From NCBI RefSeq assembly GCF_000375365.1, contig NZ_AQXB01000003.1, positions 124,001-188,000 of the forward strand: 64,000 bases of DNA, given 5' to 3'. This DNA comes from Corynebacterium mastitidis DSM 44356 (lineage in GTDB: Bacteria; Actinomycetota; Actinomycetes; Mycobacteriales; Mycobacteriaceae). Below are positions 1 through 8,854 of this stretch, piece by piece (positions within the stretch are counted from its first letter, which is position 1; each line of letters opens with the position of its first letter). The notes beneath the pieces are model-generated. The model was not told the DNA's origin, ran no database searches, and worked only from the letters and a program-made list of their open reading frames with translations. Position numbers and translations under genes: made by a program.

Positions 1-343
<343 letters not shown>

Positions 344-454
344 GGGGATAGTGTAGTGGCCTGCGGGGAGGGGGAGGAAAAAATTAACCCCGAGCGACCT
401 GCGCCGGTGTGCGGCCGGGCCGGGCGCGAGGAACTAGCGGTACCCTCGGGAAAC

Positions 455-1849
455 ATGGAACGCATGGCCGGGGTAGACGAGGCGATCGCCCGCCTGGTGG
501 AGCTGTACGACGCCGCCACGGCGCGGGCAGCGGACATCTTCGCGTCGGGGGACTACGAGGCGTACCGGGAGGTGACCTACCCGCGCCTGGAGGTGGAGGT
601 CACGCGGTGGCGGCCCATCGACCGCCGCGCCCCCTTCGGCTACGTGGACGAGGCCGGGCGCTACGGCGCGGAGTTCACCAAGCCCCGCCTGCTGCGCGGA
701 TACCTACGGGAACAGCTCACCCGGCTGGTGGGCAACTACCCCTGCGAGATCTCCGTGGGCCCCTCCCGCACGCGCATCCCGCCCGAGTACATCCGGGGCC
801 TGGAAAACGTGGACGAGGCGCGCCGGGCGGGCGACCTCGGGGACGCGGTGCCCCGGCCCTCCCTGGACGAGGTGGACGACGGGATCGTGGATGGCCACTG
901 GGAGGCCTTTCACGGGCCGGTCAAGCCGCTGTTCCACTTTGGCCCGCAGCGCTGCGACATCGCCTGCGCGCGCATCGAGCACTACACCGGAATCCCGGTG
1001 GACACGCTGCAAAAGTACATCCTGTTTACCAACTACCCCATGCACACCAGCGAGTTCGTGGACTTCGGGCTGCGGGAACTAGGCCGGGAGGGCTCGCGCT
1101 ACACCGAGCTGGTGCTGCCCAGCGGGCAGCGCGCCACCGGCGGCGAGGAGCGGGTGGATAAGACCGCCACCAGCCAGATGCCCCGCTACGACCTGTGCAC
1201 GCCCGGCGGCGACGGCATCAGCATCATCAACATCGGCGTGGGCCCCTCCAACGCCAAGACCATCACCGACTGCCTGGCGGTGCTGCGCCCTGAGGCCTGG
1301 ATCATGATCGGCCACTGCGCCGGGCTGGACGGCCGCATGCGCATGGGCGACCTCATCCTGGGCAACGCCTACCAGCGCGAGGATCACGTGATGGACGGGC
1401 GCATCCGCCGCGACGTCCCCATCCCCGCCGTCCCGGAGATCCAGCGCGCCCTGGAATCCAGCGTGGACGCCGTGTACGGCCAGGATCATTCCCTCATGCG
1501 CACCGGCACCGTGCTCTCCACCGACGACCGCAACTGGGAGTGGCACACCGCCCGCGAGCTGTGGGAATGGCTGCGCGACTCCACCGCCGTGGCCGTGGAC
1601 ATGGAATCGTGCACGCTGGCGGCCAACGGCTACCGCTACCGGGTGCCCTACGGCACGCTGCTGAGCGTCTCGGATCTTCCGCTGCACGCGGTGCCCAAGC
1701 TGCCCGCGCAGGCGCAGGCCTTCTACTCCTCCTCCAAGGAGGCGCACGTGATGTGCGCGGTGCGGGCGATGGAGTACCTGGCGCAGGACCCGGAGCGGCT
1801 GCGCACCCGCAAGCTGCGGCGCGCCATCGGGGAGGTGCCGTTTAGGTAG
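455..1849 (+). CDS. amn: AMP nucleosidase
   Basis: AMP nucleosidase hydrolyses AMP to adenine and ribose 5-phosphate in the cytosol and helps set the adenylate pool. The protein is 464 residues, close to the roughly 480 of the E. coli enzyme. The N-terminal part is the family-specific domain. The C-terminal half has the nucleoside-phosphorylase-like fold, including the stretch IINIGVGPSNAKTITDCL near residue 255, MIGHCAGL and the late AVDMESCTLAANGYRYRVP segment expected for the nucleoside pocket. The open frame extends further upstream, but that extension is compositionally unlike the family. I chose the ATG at 455; the ATG at 464 is possible. It converges with the antitoxin-like gene, with only 3 bases between stops. 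Confidence 0.93.
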   Translation: MERMAGVDEAIARLVELYDAATARAADIFASGDYEAYREVTYPRLEVEVTRWRPIDRRAPFGYVDEAGRYGAEFTKPRLLRGYLREQLTRLVGNYPCEISVGPSRTRIPPEYIRGLENVDEARRAGDLGDAVPRPSLDEVDDGIVDGHWEAFHGPVKPLFHFGPQRCDIACARIEHYTGIPVDTLQKYILFTNYPMHTSEFVDFGLRELGREGSRYTELVLPSGQRATGGEERVDKTATSQMPRYDLCTPGGDGISIINIGVGPSNAKTITDCLAVLRPEAWIMIGHCAGLDGRMRMGDLILGNAYQREDHVMDGRIRRDVPIPAVPEIQRALESSVDAVYGQDHSLMRTGTVLSTDDRNWEWHTARELWEWLRDSTAVAVDMESCTLAANGYRYRVPYGTLLSVSDLPLHAVPKLPAQAQAFYSSSKEAHVMCAVRAMEYLAQDPERLRTRKLRRAIGEVPFR

Positions 1850-1852
1850 GCG

Positions 1853-2161
1853 CTAGGCGGCGTCGTTTTTGGCGATGTGATATCCCGCCTGGTCGAGGGC
1901 CGTGTGCAGGGCGCTGACGAGGGTGGCGTCGAGGGCGTTCGGGGTCAGCGAGCCGAGCAGGAGGCTCCGGGCAAAGGACGAGGGGGGCTGCTGGCCTGCG
2001 GCCTGCGTGAGACGCAGGAACTCCTCCTCGGAGAGGCGGATCTGGAGGGTCCTATTCCTGGAGGTGCCGGGGCGGGAAATAACGGTATCCGCTCGGGCGG
2101 CGGCACCTGATTCCACCTGCGGGGTTTCCTCGATGGCCTGCTGCAGCTTGGGGGGGATCAT
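1853..2161 (-). CDS. Ribbon-helix-helix-like antitoxin candidate
   Basis: This is a 102-residue protein. Its centre (about residues 41-70) reads as a basic strand plus two helices, TLQIRLSEEEFLRLTQAAG followed by SFARSLLLG, a pattern common in RHH antitoxins and MobC-like DNA-binding proteins. The start codon overlaps the stop of the upstream toxin-like gene by 4 bases, so the two are translationally coupled in the toxin-first order. I infer that it binds the neighbouring toxin and represses the shared promoter. The family assignment rests on pattern only, and a plain small regulator remains possible. Confidence 0.55.
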   Translation of the reverse strand: MIPPKLQQAIEETPQVESGAAARADTVISRPGTSRNRTLQIRLSEEEFLRLTQAAGQQPPSSFARSLLLGSLTPNALDATLVSALHTALDQAGYHIAKNDAA

Positions 2162-2430
2162 GGGTCTTCCTCTCGGTAGCGGGCTTGATCGCGCGGGTTG
2201 GAGCGCCAGCAGTTGACCCCGTAGACCGCGCCGTCCTCGGTGACGGTGATGACGGTAAGGATGGCGTTGGCCCCGGCGGAAAAGCCGATGGTGCGGTCGC
2301 TCACCCCGCTGAGGCTCGCGGGATCGGGGCTGTACGTGACGGCGCGGGGATCGGCCAGCGCCTCGTTGGCCTCCGCGACGGTGACGCCGTGCTTGGCTAT
2401 GTAACCGGAGCGATAGGACCAATCGACCAC
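2158..2430 (-). CDS. BrnT-like toxin candidate
   Basis: This protein of about 90 residues starts [20 protein letters not shown] and ends in [15 protein letters not shown]. The 'KHGV...EA' opening and the terminal arginine-rich S/N-x-R-x-x-x-RY tail resemble BrnT-type RNase toxins. The central part has the alternating hydrophobic strands expected of that small fold. The GTG at 2430 is preferred because a TACAGT -10 element ends 7 bases upstream, which would give a leaderless message. The open frame continues further 5' without support. It overlaps the RHH-like gene by 4 bases. RNase activity is inference from the family, and sequence similarity is only partial. Confidence 0.5.
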   Translation of the reverse strand: MVDWSYRSGYIAKHGVTVAEANEALADPRAVTYSPDPASLSGVSDRTIGFSAGANAILTVITVTEDGAVYGVNCWRSNPRDQARYREEDP

Positions 2431-2546
2431 ACGACTCACTGTACTACGTGCGTATTGCGCGGGGCGGAAGCCAAGGGCTCGCGCCGGTCGGCGCCGCTGC
2501 GCGCAGGGAAACGCCACCCCCTACACTGGCGTGGGAAGGAGGAACT

Positions 2547-3320
2547 ATGACTCAGAACACCATCACCGAGGAGCGCCGCGGCCGCGTGGCGCTCATTACG
2601 CTCAACCGCCCCACGGCGCTCAACGCTCTCAACGCGGAGCTCATGGGGGAGGTGACGGAGGCGGTGACCCGCCTGGACGCCAGCCCGGAGGTCGGCGCGA
2701 TCGTCCTCACGGGCTCCGCCAAGGCCTTTGCCGCCGGGGCGGACATCAAGGAGATGGCGGAGAAGGGCGCCACGGAGATGTACAACGCCGATTGGTTCGG
2801 CGGCTGGGACGCCCTGACCCGGGCCCGCACCCCCATCATCGCGGCGGTCTCCGGCTACGCCCTGGGCGGGGGCTGCGAGCTGGCCATGATGTGCGATCTC
2901 ATCATCGCCGCCGAGGGTGCGCGCTTCGGTCAGCCGGAGATCAACCTGGGCATCCTGCCGGGCATGGGCGGTTCCCAGCGGCTCGTTCGCGCGGTGGGCA
3001 AGGCCAAGGCGATGGAGATGTGCCTGACCGGGCGCATGATGGACGCCCGGGAGGCGGAGCGCTCCGGCCTGGTGGCCCGCGTGGTGCCGGACGATTCCCT
3101 GCTGGAGGAGGCCCTGGAGACGGCCCGGGTGATCGCCTCCAAGTCCAAGGTGGCGTCCACGATGGTCAAGGAGGCCGTGAACGCGGCCTTCGAGGCGAAC
3201 CTGTCCCAGGGGCTGCTCTTCGAGCGCCGCCTGGTGCACTCGGTCTTTGCCTCGGAGGATCAGAAGGAGGGCATGGCGGCCTTCGTGGACAAGCGCGAGC
3301 CGGAGTTTCGCCACCGCTAG
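2547..3320 (+). CDS. Enoyl-CoA hydratase/isomerase family protein (crotonase)
   Basis: This is a 257-residue crotonase that would hydrate trans-2-enoyl-CoA to 3-hydroxyacyl-CoA. The sequence shows the oxyanion-hole segment [12 protein letters not shown], the block [15 protein letters not shown] with the first catalytic Glu, and [17 protein letters not shown] with the second. Both acid residues expected of true hydratases are therefore present. Length is typical of the short EchA type. The start at 2547 has an AAGGAGG ribosome binding site about 6 bases upstream. It stands alone, and the other beta-oxidation-like genes of this window are about 28 kb away. Substrate chain length cannot be read from sequence. 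Confidence 0.92.
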   Translation: MTQNTITEERRGRVALITLNRPTALNALNAELMGEVTEAVTRLDASPEVGAIVLTGSAKAFAAGADIKEMAEKGATEMYNADWFGGWDALTRARTPIIAAVSGYALGGGCELAMMCDLIIAAEGARFGQPEINLGILPGMGGSQRLVRAVGKAKAMEMCLTGRMMDAREAERSGLVARVVPDDSLLEEALETARVIASKSKVASTMVKEAVNAAFEANLSQGLLFERRLVHSVFASEDQKEGMAAFVDKREPEFRHR

Positions 3321-3478
3321 GGGCACCGGTCACCGCCGCCGGTGGTTGCAGGGCGTCGATAGGGGCGGGAGAGGGCCCGGCGGCGATGGTCGGGTGACGC
3401 CTCCCGGACCGCCCTGTGTATCGTGTACCACATTGCACGACGGGGTGCCGAGCCACCCACACAACCGGAAGGCTCCTG

Positions 3479-5080
3479 ATGTCCACGGAAACCACCGCAG
3501 AAACCACGGCAGAACCACGCACCGCATTGGGTCGATGGGGGGATCGCTTCCTCGGCACCATCGAGGCCGTGGGCAACAAGCTGCCCACGCCCTTTTTGCT
3601 CTTTCTTATTCTCTTTCTCCTCACCGCCGTGGCCTCCTCGCTCATGGCGTGGTCGGGTGCCGCGGTGGAGGTGCCCGGATCGGGGGAGACCCTCAGCATT
3701 AAGGGTCTGTTTACCAACGAGGGCCTGGTGTGGTTCACGGAGAACATCGGGGAGAACTACCTGGGCTTTCCGCCGCTGGTGACCGTGCTGCCCATCATGC
3801 TGGCGGTGGGCATCGCGGAGCGCTCCGGGATGCTCGCGGCGCTGATCCGCAAGCTCTTTGGCTCCGCGAACAAGACGGTGCTGCCCTACGCCGTGGGCGT
3901 GACGGGCGTGACGGCCTCGGTGATGGCGGACGCCGCCTTCGTGGTGGTGCCGCCGTTGGCCGCGATGGTGTTCAAGGCCGCCGGGCGGCACCCCGTGGCG
4001 GGCCTGCTCGGCGGCTTTGCCGCCGTGGGGGCGGGGTACTCCACCTCCCTGGTGCCCAGCAGCCTCGACGCCCTCTTCGCGGGGATCACCAACGCAGTGA
4101 TGGAGGGCCTGCCCGGCCTGGCGGCCCAGGAGGTCAATCCGGTATCCAACTATTACTTCAACATCGCGTCCGCGATCCTGCTGGGCGTGATCGCGGGATT
4201 CCTCATCGACCGCGTGCTGGAACCGCGCATGGCGCGCCAGAACGTGCCCACCGAGCAGCGGGCGCTGGACGACGATCCCCAGGACCCCGGGCAGGAGGAC
4301 CTCTCAGCGGAGCTGGACCCCCGGGAGTGGCTGGCGCTGAAGGTGTCCCTGTGGGGCACGCTGCTGGTGACCGCCGCGGCGCTCGTGGCCGTGATGCTGC
4401 CGGGCTCCCCGTGGCGCAACGAGAGCGGCGGCTTCCTGCCGCAGTCGCCGCTGCTGAACTCCATCGTGTTCCTGGTCATGCTCTTCTTCTTTGTCATGGG
4501 CGTCTCCTACGGCGTGGTGGCGGGCACGATCCGCAGCGTGGACGACGCGGTGGACATGATGACGGAGTCCTTCAAGGGGATGCTGGAGTTCCTGGTGCTG
4601 GCCTTCATCCTGGGGCAGTTCGTGGCCCTGTTCAACTGGACCGGCATCGGCACCTGGACGGCGGTCAAGGGCGCGGCGGGCCTGGAGTCCGTGGGGCTGA
4701 CGGGCTTTGCCGCCGTGCTGGCCTTCATCGTTCTGGCGAGCGTTTTGAACCTCCTCATCATCTCCGGCTCCGCGATGTGGACGCTCATGGCGGCGGTGTT
4801 CGTGCCGATGTTCGCCCTGCTGGGCTACGAGCCGGGCTTTGTGCAGGCGGCGTTCCGCGTGGGAGACTCCGCCACCCAGATCATCACCCCGCTCAACCCG
4901 TACATGATCGTGATCCTGGGCATGCTGCGCCGCTACGAGCCGCGGGCGGGGCTGGGCACCCTGATGTCCCGCATGTTCGTCTTTGTTGTTCCCTTCGGGC
5001 TGACCTGGGTGCTGCTGCTGGCGCTCTGGTTCTACGCGGATCTCCCGCTGGGGCCGGGCGCGGGGATATTCCTGGGATAG
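3479..5080 (+). CDS. AbgT family transporter (p-aminobenzoyl-glutamate type)
   Basis: This 533-residue polytopic membrane protein belongs to the AbgT family. Members import p-aminobenzoyl-glutamate, a folate breakdown product, or in the MtrF type export sulfonamides. After a short Thr/Glu-rich cytoplasmic tail come many hydrophobic helices, with conserved hairpin-type segments such as VMADAAFVVVPPLAAMVF, TSLVPSSLDALFAGIT and GDSATQIITPLNPYMIVIL, the last matching a typical AbgT C-terminal block. A GGAAGG site precedes the ATG at 3479. The next gene on the strand is an M20 amidohydrolase related to aminobenzoyl-glutamate hydrolases, which supports an uptake-and-cleavage pair. A drug-efflux role is the alternative. 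Confidence 0.9.
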   Translation: MSTETTAETTAEPRTALGRWGDRFLGTIEAVGNKLPTPFLLFLILFLLTAVASSLMAWSGAAVEVPGSGETLSIKGLFTNEGLVWFTENIGENYLGFPPLVTVLPIMLAVGIAERSGMLAALIRKLFGSANKTVLPYAVGVTGVTASVMADAAFVVVPPLAAMVFKAAGRHPVAGLLGGFAAVGAGYSTSLVPSSLDALFAGITNAVMEGLPGLAAQEVNPVSNYYFNIASAILLGVIAGFLIDRVLEPRMARQNVPTEQRALDDDPQDPGQEDLSAELDPREWLALKVSLWGTLLVTAAALVAVMLPGSPWRNESGGFLPQSPLLNSIVFLVMLFFFVMGVSYGVVAGTIRSVDDAVDMMTESFKGMLEFLVLAFILGQFVALFNWTGIGTWTAVKGAAGLESVGLTGFAAVLAFIVLASVLNLLIISGSAMWTLMAAVFVPMFALLGYEPGFVQAAFRVGDSATQIITPLNPYMIVILGMLRRYEPRAGLGTLMSRMFVFVVPFGLTWVLLLALWFYADLPLGPGAGIFLG

Positions 5081-5100
5081 CGCCGCGCGGCCTTGAGGGG

Positions 5101-5116
5101 CGTTTCACGTGAAACA
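5101..5116. other. parS-like ParB binding site
   Basis: The sequence CGTTTCACGTGAAACA matches the 16-base bacterial parS consensus TGTTTCACGTGAAACA at 15 of 16 positions, with a perfect 14-base palindrome at 5102-5115. It lies in the intergenic space after the AbgT gene. Chromosomal parS sites cluster around the origin in corynebacteria, so it would act in ParB-dependent origin segregation. Confidence 0.85.
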
Positions 5117-5223
5117 TCGCGGCGCGCACGTGGCCGCGCCCGCGCAGCGCGTCGGCAGAAAAACATAGCGCCGACCCGCCGCCCCCTCTACCCTGGGTGA
5201 CGCCGACACACGAAAGGACGCCC

Positions 5224-6551
5224 ATGCCTGCCCAGCCCTCCACCGCCTACCTCGACGCGATGAGGGAGGGGATCGAGCGCCGCGCCCGGCGGGCCCGCGC
5301 GCAGGCCCCGGCGCCGGAGCGGGGGAGGCGTACCCGGGCCAGCGCCGCGCCTGGGACCGGGCGGCCCGGGCCGGGGAGGAGCTACGCGATGACCTCCGGA
5401 ACCTGGCCCTTGACCTGCACGATCACCCGGAGGAGGCGTTCGAGGAACGTCACGCCGCGCGGAGCATTGCCGCGCTGCTGCGCGCGCACGGCCACGAGGT
5501 CGAGGTGGGGGTGGGCGGGCTGGACACCGCCCTGCGCGCCGAGCACCGCGCGCCGGGCTTCGACCCCCAGCGCGATCCCACCGTGGCGATCCTCGCGGAG
5601 TACGACGCCCTGCCGGGCATCGGCCACGGCTGCGGGCACAACATCATCGCGGCGGCGGGGGTGGGGGCGTTCCTGGCGGCGTCGAGAAGCGCGGGCGCGG
5701 CGTGCGGCAGGATCGTGCTGCTGGGCACCCCCGCCGAGGAGGGGCACACGGGCAAGGAGTACCTGATCCGCGCGGGGGCGTTCGAGGGTATCGACGCCGC
5801 CATGATGGTGCACCCCTTTTCCTTCGACCTCGCGGAGCACGCCTGGGTGGGGCGGCGCACCCTGACCGCCACGTTCCGCGGCGTGGCCGCCCACGCCTCC
5901 TCCGAGCCCTTCATGGGGCGCAACGCCCTCGACGCCGCCACCCTGGCCTACCAGGGCTTCGGCCTGCTGCGCCAGCAGATGCCGCCCTCGGACCGCCTGC
6001 ACGCCGTGATCACCGAGGGCGGCCAGCGCCCCTCCGTGATCCCGGACACCGCCACCATGACCATCTACGTGCGCTCGCTCATGGCCCGCACCCTGAGCGA
6101 CCTCTCCGGGCGCATCGATGCCGTGCTCGACGGCGCCGCGCTCATGGCCGGGGTGGAGGTGAGCAAGGAGTGGGACGGCCACCCCGCCAGCCTGCCGGTG
6201 CGCAACAACCGCGCGTTGGCGCAGCGCTGGGCCGCCACCCAGGAGCGGCGCGGGCGGCGCGCCCTGCCCGGCGGGGTGGTGCCGGACACCCTGGCGGCCT
6301 CCACGGACTTCGGCAACGTCTCCCACCTCGTGCCCGGCATCCACCCGATGGTGAAGATCGCCCCGGAGGGTGTGGCGCTGCACACCCGGGCCTTTGCGGA
6401 ATACGCGCGCTCGGAGGAGGCGGTGGACGCGGCCGTGGACTCCGCGATCGGCCTGGCCCAGGTGGCCCTGGACGCGCTCGGGGAACCCGCGTTGCTGGAA
6501 GCCGCGCGGGAGGAGTTCGAGGCCGCCGGTGGGGTGCTGCGGGCGCAGTGA
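5224..6551 (+). pseudogene. M20 family amidohydrolase (aminobenzoyl-glutamate hydrolase-like), frameshifted
   Basis: The gene starts at the ATG at 5224, behind a GAAAGGA site, and reads about 33 residues (MPAQPSTAYLDAMREGIERR...). The family sequence then continues in another frame: AYPGQRRAWDRAAR, then ELRDDLRNLALDLHDHPEEAFEE. The switch falls at the run of five G at 5321-5325, where a sixth G would restore one 442-residue frame. The rest is a good M20 enzyme: metal-site and catalytic blocks ILAEYDALPGIGHGCGHN and GTPAEEGHTGKEYL, then a dimerisation domain and a C-terminal H segment. It follows the abgT-like gene, so hydrolysis of aminobenzoyl-glutamate or similar N-acyl amino acids is the likely role. 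It may be a true pseudogene, a phase-variable tract or a sequencing error. Confidence 0.8.
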
Positions 6552-6656
6552 CGTGTCGAAATATCGGCGGAAAATCGACACGTCGCGGGGATATGTCGAT
6601 GCGATCGACACGTGGGGCGGATATGTCGATTTTTCGGGAAAATTTCGACATATCGG
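6551..6656. promoter_or_regulatory. TCGACA/TGTCGA dyad array upstream of fic
   Basis: Two 27-base units at 6574-6600 and 6604-6630 each carry ATCGACA and TGTCGAT as an inverted repeat with a 13-base spacer, and the units are 30 bases apart. Related outer half-sites GTGTCGAAATATCGG (6553-6567) and TTCGACATATCGG (6644-6656) flank them. The array ends 27 bases before the fic start codon, so it is a likely operator cluster. Confidence 0.7.
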
Positions 6657-6682
6657 TTTTCGAGGGAGGGTATCCTCGGTGC

Positions 6683-7774
6683 ATGACCGCCGCCGCCTTT
6701 GATCCAAGCACTCCCTACAACGAGCTGCCTCCGTTGCCGCCGGGCGTTCCCCTGGAAACGGTTCCCGTGCTCAAGGCGGTGATCGGAGCCCGCAGTCGGC
6801 TCGCGGCCCTGGACAAGGCCTGCGAGCTTATCCCGAACCCGCAGATTATTACCACCACTATTCCGTTGCGGGAGGCCCAGGCGTCCTCGGAGATCGAGAA
6901 CATCGTGACCACCAACGACGAGTTGTTCCGCGCGGCGTGGCGGGTGGAGGCCATTCAGACCCCGGCCACGAAGGAGGCGCTGAGGTATAACGACGCCCTC
7001 TTCCTGGGCCAGCGACGCCTCCGGGAGCGTGGGGGTGTATCCGCAAAGTTGGCCGCGGAAATCTGCTCCGTTCTTCATGGAACCACCGTGGGGGTGCGGC
7101 CCTTTCCCGGCACCTACATCGGTGATCCGTCCTCCAAGCGGCACGTGTACACGCCCCCGGAGGGCAAGGAGGTGATCGAGCGGCACCTCTCGGCGTGGGA
7201 GCGCTTTCTCTATTCGGAGCATGGCCTCGATCCTTTGGTGCTGATGGCGGTGTCTCATTACCAGTTCGAGGCCATCCATCCATTCCCGGACGGCAACGGA
7301 CGCACCGGGCGTATCCTCAACATCCTCTTTCTCATGCAGGAAAAGGTGTTGAGGCTCCCCGTCCTTTACCTCTCCGGCTACATCGTGCGCAACAAGTCTG
7401 AGTATTATCGCCGCCTGCGCCGGGTGACCACGCATGGGGAATGGGAGCCGTGGCTGCTCTACATGGTTAATGCGGTGGAGTCCGCGGCGAGGGAGGCCAC
7501 GGAGATGATCGATCGCCTGCGGCTCATTCAGGAGGAACTCGCCGGACGCATGCGCGAGGAGGGTAGGGTGGCCGCGCCGGAAAAGCTGGCGGAGATCTTC
7601 ATGCGTAACCCCTACGTGCGCATCGGGGATGTGGTGGACGAGGGCCTGGCCAAGCGGCAGACGGCCTCCGCGTGGTTAGCCAGCCTCGTGGAGCTGGGAT
7701 TGCTGCGTGAGGTCAGGGTGGGCAGGGAGAAGATCTTTGTGAACCGCGCGGCCTTGGCGGCGCTCACGGCCTAA
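6683..7774 (+). CDS. Fic family protein, class II (N-terminal inhibitory helix)
   Basis: This 363-residue Fic-domain protein would transfer AMP, or another nucleotide-derived moiety, to hydroxyl side chains of a target protein. The active loop HPFPDGNGRTGR at residues 199-210 matches HxFx(D/E)GNGRxxR in full. An inhibitory motif SSEIEN at residues 68-73 fits (S/T)xxxE(G/N) placed N-terminal to the core, which defines class II. The C-terminal 60 residues look like a winged-helix domain (VGDVVDEGLAKRQTASAWL then LGLLREV), common in stand-alone Fic proteins and probably DNA-binding. The dyad array just upstream fits autoregulation by that domain. There is no separate antitoxin gene. The target is unknown. 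Confidence 0.92.
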   Translation: MTAAAFDPSTPYNELPPLPPGVPLETVPVLKAVIGARSRLAALDKACELIPNPQIITTTIPLREAQASSEIENIVTTNDELFRAAWRVEAIQTPATKEALRYNDALFLGQRRLRERGGVSAKLAAEICSVLHGTTVGVRPFPGTYIGDPSSKRHVYTPPEGKEVIERHLSAWERFLYSEHGLDPLVLMAVSHYQFEAIHPFPDGNGRTGRILNILFLMQEKVLRLPVLYLSGYIVRNKSEYYRRLRRVTTHGEWEPWLLYMVNAVESAAREATEMIDRLRLIQEELAGRMREEGRVAAPEKLAEIFMRNPYVRIGDVVDEGLAKRQTASAWLASLVELGLLREVRVGREKIFVNRAALAALTA

Positions 7775-7806
7775 GACTCCTGAGCCTCCTGTGCGTATTC
7801 CGCCCC

Positions 7807-8364
7807 TTAGCGCCGCCCCCGCCGCCCGCTCACGGTCTTGTCCCCCGGTATCCAGAACCGCAGCGGGGCCTCGGCGTTCTTGGTGATCCCGATGCGCGGC
7901 CCGCGCACCCACTCCGGCTCCTCCGTGCGCGGTCGTAACACAAAGTCCGGCCCGGTCACCGGGGCGCCGTTGTCCGCCAGGTCGAGGCCCAGCGCCGAGC
8001 CGAGGTTGCCGGGCCCCTGCGCCAGGCGGTGAAAGGGGACGTCGCCTCGGCGCTGCCAGGCGATCTCCTCGCCGTCGATGACCTCCCCCGCGCGCAGCAG
8101 GCAGCCCTGCCCGACGCCCTCGGGGGCGCACACGATGTTGCCCGCCCGGTGAATCCCGTAGGAGAGGTACACGTACATGTGTCCGCCGGGGCCGAACATC
8201 GCCCGGTTGCGTGGGGTTATGCCCCGGTAGGTGTGGGCGGCGGCGTCCTCGGCGCCGAGGTAGGCCTCCACCTCGGTGAGCCGCACGGTCACCCCGGCGT
8301 GGGTGAGGGCGCAGCCGAGCAGTTGGGGTGCCACCGCGTCGGCGGTGGCGGAGAAGTCGATCAC
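7807..8364 (-). CDS. DNA-3-methyladenine glycosylase (AAG/MPG family)
   Basis: This base-excision repair glycosylase removes 3-methyladenine, hypoxanthine and similar alkylated or deaminated purines. The 185-residue protein has the family's LLGCALTH opening, the active-site block LTEVEAYLG with the catalytic Glu, then YRGITPRNRAMFGPGGHMYVYLSYGIH and the late QGPGNLGSALGL segment, all in order. The start is GTG at 8364. The ribosome-binding position is occupied by AAGGGGTGCCACC, an arm of the dispersed repeat family seen later in the window. The stop codon falls in another half-arm (CCCCTTAGCGCC at 7804-7815). Genes on both sides are not obviously linked to repair. Confidence 0.92.
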   Translation of the reverse strand: MIDFSATADAVAPQLLGCALTHAGVTVRLTEVEAYLGAEDAAAHTYRGITPRNRAMFGPGGHMYVYLSYGIHRAGNIVCAPEGVGQGCLLRAGEVIDGEEIAWQRRGDVPFHRLAQGPGNLGSALGLDLADNGAPVTGPDFVLRPRTEEPEWVRGPRIGITKNAEAPLRFWIPGDKTVSGRRGRR

Positions 8365-8449
8365 GGTGGCACCCCTTCGGGTCGTCGGGGCCGCGCGGGC
8401 CCGTGGAGCGGCGCCCCGGCTGCACGGGGCGCGGCAGTGATAAGCGGGG

Positions 8450-8854
8450 TCAGCGGCGCGTGCGCAGCGCCCCGGCGAGCGGGCCGAGCAGCCAGTTCAC
8501 CAGTCCCATCACCAGGGCGCCAAGGAAGGCCGCGCGGAACCCGCTCACGCTCAGGCCCAGCCCGAGGGCGGAGGAGACGGAGCCCGCCAGGAGGAACACG
8601 GCGGCGTTGATGAACAGCGCGAACAGGCCCAGGGTGAGGATGGTCAGCGGGAGGCCCAGCAGCCGCAGCGCCGGGCGCACCGTCATGTTGAGCACCACGA
8701 TCACGGCGGCGGAGCCGAGGAAGGAGACCCAGCGCTGCTCGGGATGGGCGCCGTAGACGGACAGCCCCGCGACTACCTCGGTGACCACCCACAGCGCCAC
8801 CGCCGTGCCCGCCGAACGGACGAGGAAGTTCCAGAGAGCGCCCACGCTATGCAC
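8450..8854 (-). CDS. Phage holin family (4-TM, YvlD-like) membrane protein
   Basis: This is a 134-residue integral membrane protein with four predicted hydrophobic helices and short loops. The pattern VVLNMTVRPALRLLGLPLTILTLGLFALFINA is characteristic of the DUF360/YvlD family that databases label phage holin family protein. The name does not imply a phage origin, and no phage genes are nearby. Its start overlaps the end of the upstream acetyltransferase gene by 8 bases, so the two are probably one transcript. Function is unknown. Homologues are widespread in actinobacteria as single-copy chromosomal genes. Confidence 0.8.
   Translation of the reverse strand: MHSVGALWNFLVRSAGTAVALWVVTEVVAGLSVYGAHPEQRWVSFLGSAAVIVVLNMTVRPALRLLGLPLTILTLGLFALFINAAVFLLAGSVSSALGLGLSVSGFRAAFLGALVMGLVNWLLGPLAGALRTRR

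Noticed and set aside
8450-8854. Phage origin for the holin-family gene
   Set aside because: There are no other phage genes, and the family is a common chromosomal membrane protein.
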